A stretch of 64,000 bases of DNA from Pseudomonas sp. RIT-PI-AD. GTDB lineage: Bacteria; Pseudomonadota; Gammaproteobacteria; Pseudomonadales; Pseudomonadaceae. A program made the translations under genes and the position numbers. The DNA lies in assembly GCF_025642785.1 (NCBI RefSeq), contig NZ_JANZKU010000016.1, forward strand, positions 47,612-111,611, given 5' to 3'. Below, piece after piece: positions 48,050 through 55,006 of this stretch; within the stretch, counting starts at the first letter, position 1, and each line of letters begins with the position of its first letter. The notes under the pieces are model-generated. The model had not been told where the DNA came from. It searched no databases and was given only the letters and a program-made list of their open reading frames with translations.

Positions 48050-48531
48050 TTGAGTCCGGTAGAACGCTAAGCATTCAGTCAACTACTGCCTTGGTTGGGC
48101 CACCCTTTCCCAACCAAGGCAGAGCTTCTGCTGATTGCCAGCCCTGCATTCTCATGTTAAAAATTGTCCGTCCCAAGCGATCCCTATCGATCCGCAACGG
48201 TCCGCCACGTCGCTCTGGTAACGACGTTAAAAACTTTCGACTCGTTTGCATCCGCTGAACGGGCCGCATCAGCTGCCCTTGGCTGATTTGCGTATCTGGT
48301 CAGAACATTCGCAGTCCGTTCTGCCCCTAGAAGCCTTAGTGCCCTAGAACTTCTGTAGCCCACAACGACCTCCGACGCTACCGACCATAAATCTCGGAAA
48401 CGCGCATATACCTATGCGTGTGGCAAATGCCCGTGCTCGCTATATAGCCAGCCGATATCCGTCTTTTACCCTTTTTAGCAGTAGTGCCGGAGGACACTGC
48501 CCCACGCCTCAGGACCTAGGACTCAAAACCT
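48050..48531. other. 480-base gap without clear gene
   Basis: No convincing coding sequence. It holds a perfect 13-bp hairpin at 48087-48121 (TGCCTTGGTTGGG/CCCAACCAAGGCA, 9-base loop, no T-run), which may end the upstream gene, and two copies of GTTAAAAA. It must carry the promoter for the AlpA-like gene, but no strong candidate was seen. Confidence 0.5.
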
Positions 48532-48747
48532 ATGGCAATGCACGTTAGCAACTCCGACGACATCGGCGACGATGACAAAATTCTTCGTTTGCGCGATGTT
48601 GAGGCAATCGTCGGCCTGAAACGCTCGACGATCTATCGCAAAATATCCGAGGGCCTTTTCCCGCGACAGCGCCTTTTGTGCGGCTCCAGCGTCGGCTGGA
48701 AAAACAGCGAAGTCCAAGCTTGGATTCGTCAAAGGGAGGCGCTGTAA
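48532..48747 (+). CDS. AlpA-family excisionase/regulator
   Basis: A 71-residue MerR-like helix-turn-helix protein: LRLRDVEAIVGLKRSTIYRKI, then SVGWKNSEVQAWI, the AlpA signature. Such proteins activate excision or integrase genes of P4-like islands. Its TAA overlaps the next gene's ATG (TAATG). Confidence 0.88.
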   Translation: MAMHVSNSDDIGDDDKILRLRDVEAIVGLKRSTIYRKISEGLFPRQRLLCGSSVGWKNSEVQAWIRQREAL

Positions 48748-49799
48748 TGCAGCGCCAAACACCTCAACAACCGGGCTGGATGGTGGAACTCACAGCAGCG
48801 GTCGATATTCCAGCGGAAAAAATCCAATGGGTTTGGCCAGGCTGGCTGCCAAAGGCAAAGCTATCCATCCTTGCAGGCGCAGGTGGATGCGGCAAAACCA
48901 CGCTGGCAATCTCGCTGGCCGCCACGCTCAGCAAGGGTGGTGACTGGCCAGATGGCAGCAAATGTGAGGCAGCAGGCAACATCGTAATCTGGAGTGGCGA
49001 GGATGGTATCGCTGACACGATCATTCCCCGCCTTACGGCTGCAGATGCAGACCTAACCCGCGTGCACATTATCGAGGGGCTCAGAGATCAACGTGGGAAC
49101 AGACGACAGTTTGATCCTGCAGCCAACTTCTCCCTTTTGGATGAAGCAGCCGCAAAAATTGACGGCGTTTCATTACTGATTTTCGACCCACTGATCAATC
49201 TCATTCGTGGGGACATGCACCGGGCAAACGAAGTTCGACAGGGGCTACAAATGGTAGTGGATTTCGCAGAGCAGCATTGTTGCGCTGTCCTCGGCATATC
49301 GCACCTGAGCAAAGGTACATCCCAGTCCTCCGTAGCTGATCGCGTAATTGGCAGTCAGGCATTCTCAGCACTTGCTCGCACGGTACTGGTGGCTGGGAAA
49401 GCTCATAACTCCGAAGCGCGAGTGCTTGTTCGACCGAAATCCAACGTCTCGATTGATAGTGGGGGGATAGAGTACTTCGTTGAGCCTGTAGTGATAAACG
49501 AGCAGTTGGAAACAACCTGCATCCGGTGGGGAGAGGCCGTCGAAGGTAGTGCTGAAACTATTTTGACGGATATCGAGCGAGCGGACGAACGACCAGCGTC
49601 AGCTACTCAAGAGGCCTGCAGCTTTCTTAAAGAGACGTTGCAAGCTGGGCCTGTTGCAAGCAATGATTTGATAGCTCTAGCTGAAGAGCGTTGCATTTCT
49701 TCGGCGTCACTTCGCAGGGCCCAGAAACAGCTAGGTATACGTTCACACAAAACAGGAATGCAGGGCGGATGGGCATGGGAGCTTCCCACCGCTCCCTGA
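48747..49799 (+). CDS. RepA-like AAA ATPase (RecA-fold helicase family)
   Basis: A 350-residue protein with Walker A AGAGGCGKTT (about 46-55), Walker B LLIFDPL and the GISHLSKG motif of the hexameric RepA/KaiC-type helicases (AAA_25), with a C-terminal winged-helix-like region (SNDLIALAEERCISSASLRRAQKQLG). Found in P4-like islands with AlpA, probably for replication. ATG 48747 overlaps the alpA stop; GGGAGG lies upstream. Confidence 0.88.
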   Translation: MQRQTPQQPGWMVELTAAVDIPAEKIQWVWPGWLPKAKLSILAGAGGCGKTTLAISLAATLSKGGDWPDGSKCEAAGNIVIWSGEDGIADTIIPRLTAADADLTRVHIIEGLRDQRGNRRQFDPAANFSLLDEAAAKIDGVSLLIFDPLINLIRGDMHRANEVRQGLQMVVDFAEQHCCAVLGISHLSKGTSQSSVADRVIGSQAFSALARTVLVAGKAHNSEARVLVRPKSNVSIDSGGIEYFVEPVVINEQLETTCIRWGEAVEGSAETILTDIERADERPASATQEACSFLKETLQAGPVASNDLIALAEERCISSASLRRAQKQLGIRSHKTGMQGGWAWELPTAP

Positions 49800-49816
49800 A
49801 GGCGCTCAACGCACGC

Positions 49817-49856
49817 CGAAGGTGCTCAATGTTTGTGTTGAGCACCTTCGTTTTTT
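49817..49856 (+). terminator. Strong terminator after the RepA-like gene
   Basis: A perfect 13-bp stem CGAAGGTGCTCAA/TTGAGCACCTTCG, 8-base loop, six Ts. Confidence 0.92.
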
Positions 49857-49955
49857 ATTGAACGCCTTCGCCTCGCGAGAGAATCTGCATGACTGATCAC
49901 GCAGATAAAATTCCGAAATGATTGGCTGATCGCCAGTCGCACAGGTCGACCACGA

Positions 49956-50789
49956 CTACTTCCCAATGAAATAAAGATTGCCGTTCTTGTTGTAAATCGC
50001 GGCAGGTCGGAAGTCCTTTGGCCAATTCCGGCCAGGATAGTATGCATACATCCATTCGGGTAGGTGACGAGCAATACCCGCCAGCGCATCCATGCCGTCC
50101 TTATCAGCTCTGCTAGCGTCAGCAAATAGTTCGCCTGAAGGATCGGTCAGGAAAATCGGGCCGTAGGCTTTCTCGGCCGAAATGAATGCCGGCGCAGCGC
50201 TCGCCGGAGCGTCGAACGGCGCGGGGTTCCCAGCAGCCAAATCTGCAAGCCTGTCGTATTTCTTACCTGAGCCGTCAGCGTACTTAGCAGGCTCATGGCG
50301 CAACGTTGAGATTGTTCCACCGAAGTATTTCTCTCTCGCCTCAAGCCAAGCCGACCTGACCAACGCAGATGCCTCCTTTGGGTTAGACGCCAGCTCCTCA
50401 GGCACCCACGCAGCAACCTGGTAGTGATAGACAGGGCCAGCACTACCACCACCCAACAAGAACAACCCGACTCCAAGAGAGGCTGCTCCTGCGCTGCTAA
50501 AACCAGTTGGAGGTGACACGTATCCCAAACCTGCCGTCGCTAGACCTCCAGAGCCTCCTGAAGACCGCGGCGCGCTCAGGTTATCTACTTCATTCCCAAC
50601 CATTTCCCTTGGAATATCGCGCTGACCATAGATGCGCATGGCTTCCAGAACCAGCATGGCATCGGACCATTTCTCGCGAGGAACATCTTTAGGTTCTGGC
50701 AACGTGACCTTCGGGGTACTGGAACAACCAACCAGCGCAACCAACAGCAAGGTACCAACGCATCCCTTCACAGAAAAAAGCACCGACAT
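49956..50789 (-). CDS. Predicted lipoprotein, unknown function
   Basis: 277 residues. N-terminal signal with lipobox LVGC (Cys ~22), then a Pro-rich linker and a Gly/Ser-rich weakly hydrophobic central stretch (about 75-120: SSGGSGGLATAG, FLLGGGSAG), and a globular C-terminal half ending IYNKNGNLYFIGK. Start ATG 50789. I do not recognise a family. It stands alone on the - strand facing the terminator of the RepA-like gene. Confidence 0.75.
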   Translation of the reverse strand: MSVLFSVKGCVGTLLLVALVGCSSTPKVTLPEPKDVPREKWSDAMLVLEAMRIYGQRDIPREMVGNEVDNLSAPRSSGGSGGLATAGLGYVSPPTGFSSAGAASLGVGLFLLGGGSAGPVYHYQVAAWVPEELASNPKEASALVRSAWLEAREKYFGGTISTLRHEPAKYADGSGKKYDRLADLAAGNPAPFDAPASAAPAFISAEKAYGPIFLTDPSGELFADASRADKDGMDALAGIARHLPEWMYAYYPGRNWPKDFRPAAIYNKNGNLYFIGK

Positions 50790-50914
50790 GAAAACTCCCT
50801 ATTTATTCAGTGGTAGTCCGGCACACGTAGTACGCCGGGGACATCCTTCACTTGCCTGCCAGGTCGTAGTGCCCAAAGTTATCTGGGCAACTCAGCGGAA
50901 AATACCACCACCAC

Positions 50915-51490
50915 TTAAACGACTGCAGATGATTTCGGCGAACCGACGTAGCGATAAAGCGTTGTTCGAGAAACACCATACCGTCGTGCAACATCGGTTA
51001 CCTGTATCTCAGGATCTCTGAGAAGGGCCCGTATCTCACGTACCTGACGATCATCCAGCGCAGGCTTGCGCCCCCCCTTCCGCCCACGAGCTCGAGCCGC
51101 AGCCAGCCCTGCGCGGGTACGCTCTCGAATAAGGTTGCGCTCGAACTCTGCCAAGGCTGCAAACACGTGAAAGATCAGCTTGCCGGCAGCACTGCTGGTT
51201 TCGATTCGTTCGGTTATGGATTCGAAGGCCACCCCTTCCCGCTCCAAGCTACTGACAATCCCAACCAAGTCAGGCAAAGATCGACCGAGACGGTCCAGTC
51301 GCCAGACAACCAGAGTGTCACCGTTACGCAGAGCTTTGATGCAATGCCCCAGCTCCGGCCTGTCCGCTGACTTGCCGCTCATTGTCTCTTCGTAAACTAC
51401 GGAGCACCCAGCCAGGGCAAGTGCATCTCGCTGCAGGTCGAGATTCTGATCATCAGTCGAAACTCGGGCGTACCCAATCCGCTTTCCCAT
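50915..51490 (-). CDS. Serine recombinase (resolvase/invertase family)
   Basis: 191 residues: catalytic S11 in GYARVSTDDQ, the VWRLDRLGRS motif, long E-helix (FHVFAALAEFERNLIRERT) and C-terminal Hin-type helix-turn-helix (VTDVARRYGVSRTTLYRYV). Complete by length. No transposase or res-like pair of inverted repeats was noted near it. Start ATG 51490. Confidence 0.93.
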   Translation of the reverse strand: MGKRIGYARVSTDDQNLDLQRDALALAGCSVVYEETMSGKSADRPELGHCIKALRNGDTLVVWRLDRLGRSLPDLVGIVSSLEREGVAFESITERIETSSAAGKLIFHVFAALAEFERNLIRERTRAGLAAARARGRKGGRKPALDDRQVREIRALLRDPEIQVTDVARRYGVSRTTLYRYVGSPKSSAVV

Positions 51491-51716
51491 ACGTTTTTCT
51501 CACACTGATTTCGGTACGAGAAAAGTGACAGGAAAGCGGTAAATCCCAAGTCCAAAGGATCATCTGGAATAGGTGTGCCATAAACGACCGTTTACGGGAC
51601 GGATGCGCTCGTCAATTTCAGGCGCTGAAAGCGACCGAAAACGAGCCCCAGAATATTTTTCCTCGCTCAACATTTCCTTCAGCAGCTCAGCACCTGAGCT
51701 GAATGGAGGAATGACC

Positions 51717-52676
51717 ATGAAGAAGAGTTTCCACGCACATTTTGATCGGGACTTGACCAAGGCAGGTTCGGCAATTCTCAGGGAGGCAGTCCGGCGCGGG
51801 CTTCTCAGTCAGCACGAGGCCATGATCCACGACCAGCAATGGGCACAGTTTAGTATTTACGCCAAGGAGTCTCATGAGGTGGATATCTTAGAACTCGTCA
51901 ATAAAAAACTGGTGCGGCAATACGGCGAAGCACTTTGTACGCAGGTGTACCAAGGGAATCTCTCGGAGCAAGGCGCGGTGAGTCTTCTTGAGACCGTGAG
52001 TTCAGTTATGGACCTCGCGACCAGGGGTGACTGGAAAGTCGTGATGCCTGATATTGGCTTTCCTGGCCATGCACGGATTACGGCCCCACACAGCCTTGAT
52101 CAAGCGAAGTTCGAAGCCGCAGTGGAAGACGTTCAGGCTCGCCTATCAGAGCATCTGGCGGTGGCGTTGATGTTAGTGCGGTACCTCGGCATCTCACTAC
52201 GTGAAACAGTTTTCTTCGACGCCCAAGCGGCCCTAGAAGCAGCCAAGAGGGATGGATGTATTTCCCTGGAAAGCGGCAAAGAAGGGCCGTATACACAGAG
52301 GATAATTAACATCTCGATGCCAAAGCAGATCGCCGTTCTGGAGACGGTATCCGCCGTCCAAGATGTTCATCGCTATCCACAATCAGAGCAGACATGGCGG
52401 CTCTGGAAGCAGAACAGCTTACCTGCTGCCAAAGAGATTTTACTTTTTCATGGGCTTAGCTTCTGTGATTGCCGAGCAGCGTTTGCATGTGAGCTTTACA
52501 AGCAATGGTCCGGTCATGAAGCCCCGATTATTGGAGGGAGCGCTCCTAATATCGAGGATCTAGAGGCGCGGGATCACGTCGCCTACGAGCTCGGGAGTTT
52601 GCGTATCTGGGAAACTGATGCGTACGTCGGTGCCCGAGCCAACCTGAGGAAGGAAGTCGCCAGTACCGGTTGCTAA
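51717..52676 (+). CDS. Diverged integrase-domain (Integrase_1-like) protein
   Basis: 319 residues. The pattern fits the integrase-domain proteins found on integrative elements: N-terminal SAM-like half, then MLVRYLGISLRETV (retaining the first catalytic Arg), HGLSFCDCRAAFACELYKQWSGHEAP in place of the family's HGLRHAYAQ..Y..LTG..SP, and AYELGSLRIWETDAYVG with the terminal Tyr. The HxxR motif is altered (HGLS), so catalysis is doubtful. ATG 51717 follows GGAGG. Assignment is by motif pattern only. Confidence 0.6.
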   Translation: MKKSFHAHFDRDLTKAGSAILREAVRRGLLSQHEAMIHDQQWAQFSIYAKESHEVDILELVNKKLVRQYGEALCTQVYQGNLSEQGAVSLLETVSSVMDLATRGDWKVVMPDIGFPGHARITAPHSLDQAKFEAAVEDVQARLSEHLAVALMLVRYLGISLRETVFFDAQAALEAAKRDGCISLESGKEGPYTQRIINISMPKQIAVLETVSAVQDVHRYPQSEQTWRLWKQNSLPAAKEILLFHGLSFCDCRAAFACELYKQWSGHEAPIIGGSAPNIEDLEARDHVAYELGSLRIWETDAYVGARANLRKEVASTGC

Positions 52677-52751
52677 ACCATCACACAGCAGGTTTGGGAT
52701 TAGATCAGACGCCCTTAAGTTTGGCAGACCTCGAATCAAAGGAGTCAGGCT

Positions 52752-52871
52752 ATGGATCGTTTTGAGCTGCTTGTATATGCCGTGCTTGCCGTCGTCAGTG
52801 CGCTGACCATCGCAGGCGCTATTGGCTACATGGTCGCAGCGCGTCTGGACAAAAAGCGTGGCGACGACTGA
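52752..52871 (+). CDS. 39-residue single-pass membrane protein
   Basis: MDRFELLVYAVLAVV then a continuous hydrophobic helix (about residues 6-29) and a charged tail ARLDKKRGDD. An AAAGGAG ribosome site lies 8 bases upstream. Unknown function; similar tiny membrane proteins occur in toxin-antitoxin and phage-defence modules, but nothing here proves that. Confidence 0.6.
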   Translation: MDRFELLVYAVLAVVSALTIAGAIGYMVAARLDKKRGDD

Positions 52872-52901
52872 GTCTTCAGCGGTGCGGCCAGCTACCTGCA
52901 A

Positions 52902-52933
52902 AAAACTGCCCGCTGCCCCCTTGGCAGCGGGCA
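52902..52933 (-). terminator. Terminator-like hairpin
   Basis: A perfect 11-bp stem TGCCCGCTGCC/GGCAGCGGGCA with 5-base loop. The As at 52901-52905 give a T-run only on the - strand, so it best ends - strand transcription, although no clear - strand gene lies just upstream of it. Confidence 0.6.
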
Positions 52934-53227
52934 CTTAACCAAATCCATTGGCAAGGCACCCTACCGCTGCGATACGCAGTATTTCCCCAAGCCTATGAGG
53001 TCATGGGATGACTTCGGAAGGGCTGTCAATTTCCGCGCCATAGCGAAAGCGACCGGAGCGCCGAAGCGTTTAGTTCAGCGACATGCACACCCGCCATTTG
53101 GCGAGCTAGCTTGCCCAGCACGCTAAAACTCGTGCGCCTCGTGCGCCGAATCGATGGCAACATCTGATCTTGGGTTTTCGTGAAGCTACCGGAGAGTCTA
53201 GCGACCTCATCTATCCGGAGCACAAGC

Positions 53228-53488
53228 ATGGAATTTCGTCACCTCCGTAACGGGCAATACTTCCCACCTATTGCACCAAACGGTCGGATTTATGCTGTAC
53301 CTCTTGGGCAGGAAACCCAGGTAGAAATTTTCTGCCTGACCCCAGTAGGCATCATGGGCACGGGCATCCAATCGCACTGGTCAGAAATCGTTGGTTGTTA
53401 CTACGACGACGAATCATGGGAAATCATCCCGCGCATTACTCGGGACGAGGAATGCGCTTCCGCAGAGGCCTATCCTGCATCATGGTGA
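53228..53488 (+). CDS. Small protein of unknown function (86 aa)
   Basis: Begins MEFRHLRNGQYFPPI and is rich in aromatic residues and Gly. ATG 53228 follows CGGAG. Codon choice and composition look coding. No family recognised. Confidence 0.5.
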   Translation: MEFRHLRNGQYFPPIAPNGRIYAVPLGQETQVEIFCLTPVGIMGTGIQSHWSEIVGCYYDDESWEIIPRITRDEECASAEAYPASW

Positions 53489-53592
53489 TCGCAGGCAACG
53501 AGACCTTCACGACACACATCCAGGGCTACCCCATCCCCATGTGCGTAATGAACCGCATTTCATTCGAACAGCAGCGAGGCATTGAGGGATAG
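53482..53592 (+). CDS. Possible 36-aa ORF overlapping the previous gene
   Basis: ATG at 53482 lies within the last codons of the 86-aa gene (ATGGTGA overlap). Encodes MVIAGNETFTTHIQGYPIP and a short tail. It may be translated by coupling, or be chance. Confidence 0.25.
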   Translation: MVIAGNETFTTHIQGYPIPMCVMNRISFEQQRGIEG

Positions 53593-53596
53593 AGCG

Positions 53597-53973
53597 TTAC
53601 CGTCACAACCCGCTACGCGACACGGGTACCAGCTAGGCCGGCACCTACCAAAGATTATTTTATGAAAGTGAAGCCTTTCACTACTAATACCGATCACAGT
53701 TAGCCGACTGACTTGGTCGTAAGCGTCATTGCTAATAGCAAATACGGCCTGCGCGCCCCGCGTGCACGGGCGTGCTGGCTGACAGCGAGTAGATTTAGCG
53801 TATTACACTGCTTATAGCCCGCACCCGACGTCTGTCCTGACCAAGCGCAGCAACATGTCTCGCAGGAGTTCACTGCTGATACGAGAAAGCCCCGTCAGAC
53901 TAAGCTGCACGGGGCTTTCGGGTATTGAAGTCGGTTCAGATCCGTTTTGCACTGCTTATAGTGTGCTCAGCCT
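53597..53973. other. Gene-free stretch with terminator-like hairpin
   Basis: No convincing gene. Holds a hairpin GAAAGCCCCGT/ACGGGGCTTTC at 53885-53919 (13-base loop) and a 12-base direct repeat CACTGCTTATAG at 53806-53817 and 53950-53961, 144 bases apart. Confidence 0.5.
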
Positions 53974-54435
53974 CTACTCCTCCGAGCAGAGGTCGCCATG
54001 ATCAAGCGCTTGATATCTAGACAGCTTTTTCTCATAGGCGACCAACGTCCGACGCAGCTGACGATTCTCACTGGCGATGCTGCGAATCTCAGCCAGACGC
54101 TCCTCAACCTGTAAAACGAGGACACGGTAAGGGGATTTAACAAACTCAAATGAGGAAGCAGGGTATTTGTGTTTACCGTTGCCTTTGGGAATAGTCAGGG
54201 GCGCAAACTTGTTTTTTTGCCCTTGCAGTGGCACCAGTTTGCACCAATAGATAGAGTAGGCATTCGGGCTGGTTTGCTTGATTGAAACGGCAGCCACGAC
54301 AGATTTAACCCCAGTCTTTTTGTATATCTTCATGGACGCATCCATATAGCTTGCGGCCAGGCATCTCGCGCCCGCAAGCAACTGCTCGTACTGCTGATCC
54401 AGCAGGGTGACTATCGTCTGTGCTTCTTTACTCAT
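53974..54435 (-). CDS. MobI-like conjugative transfer protein
   Basis: 153 residues: helical N-terminus (MSKEAQTIVTLLDQQYEQL), central beta region SIYWCKLVPLQGQKNK.. with IPKGNGKHKYP, and a C-terminal coiled coil QVEERLAEIRSIASENRQLRR. This order fits the MobI(A/C) family that helps mobilise SXT/IncA/C elements and Pseudomonas ICEs. ATG 54435 (MSKEAQT) preferred over an upstream ATG. No relaxase or T4SS gene is in the window. Assigned from pattern; moderately sure. Confidence 0.5.
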   Translation of the reverse strand: MSKEAQTIVTLLDQQYEQLLAGARCLAASYMDASMKIYKKTGVKSVVAAVSIKQTSPNAYSIYWCKLVPLQGQKNKFAPLTIPKGNGKHKYPASSFEFVKSPYRVLVLQVEERLAEIRSIASENRQLRRTLVAYEKKLSRYQALDHGDLCSEE

Positions 54436-54726
54436 GGCCAAGGCTCTCTTCGCTGTAAGAGCCAAAATGGTGACCGATCGCTGAGCCCACGGAATTCGAT
54501 TTCAGACCGTTCTACCGTCGGAAATCTAGCGAAAGTGGGTGGACTGGCTCACGCTGTCATCCTACCTAGCGTCAGATGATCGACGGATGACGACATGTCA
54601 GTCGCAGAAAAACATAACGTGCAAAGGATGCACAACAGATGACGACGGCAGCCTTTACCCCGAGCGGAGCAAGATCAACATGTTAAAAGCAGATGATAGC
54701 GAGCAGGCATGTATACCTGCCGAGCT

Positions 54727-54771
54727 GCAACTGGCCGATTTCTGCCAGTTGCGACAGGCAGAAATCGGCCA
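54727..54771 (+). other. Two mutually exclusive hairpins
   Basis: GCAACTGGC (54727-54735) can pair with GCCAGTTGC (54744-54752). Alternatively TGGCCGATTTCTGCC (54732-54746) can pair with GGCAGAAATCGGCCA (54757-54771), a perfect 15-bp stem with 10-base loop. Both share bases, as in an attenuator. There is no T-run. It may also be a dispersed palindromic element. Confidence 0.6.
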
Positions 54772-54813
54772 AAAGCAGCCAGTCGAAACCGTCTAGGACA
54801 TCAGGGCCATTGA

Positions 54814-54966
54814 ATGATACGTTGTTCGTCAGTCATCTCGCTTGTCTTTGATTCTGGCTACCGGCTTGAAGCCAATTCATTTGGCGTGCATCCCATACAG
54901 CGTCTGGATCGCCTGAGGATGGGGCAGATTTTCGAGGTCTGGCAGTTTGATATCAAACTGGTGTAA
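54814..54966 (+). CDS. Possible 50-aa ORF before the helicase-kinase gene
   Basis: Starts ATG 54814 and reads MIRCSSVISLVFDSGYRLE, ending WQFDIKLV. Composition looks protein-like and may be a real small gene or a fragment of a broken one. It ends 40 bases before ATG 55007. The ribosome site is weak. Confidence 0.3.
   Translation: MIRCSSVISLVFDSGYRLEANSFGVHPIQRLDRLRMGQIFEVWQFDIKLV
54943..54960 (+). promoter_or_regulatory. 18-bp perfect palindrome upstream of the helicase-kinase gene
   Basis: CAGTTTGAT-ATCAAACTG, 46 bases before ATG 55007. Possible operator; it also lies in the last codons of the 50-aa ORF. Confidence 0.45.
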
Positions 54967-55006
54967 GTTCGATGCCAAATGCACGAGAGCTGCTAAAGGG
55001 ACTTTC

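Noticed and set aside
50915..51490. Tn3-type transposon remnant
   Set aside because: A resolvase is present but no transposase or terminal inverted repeats were seen.
54539..54796. 85-codon ORF on + strand
   Set aside because: No ribosome site, odd composition, and it includes the paired hairpins; more likely regulatory or repeat DNA.
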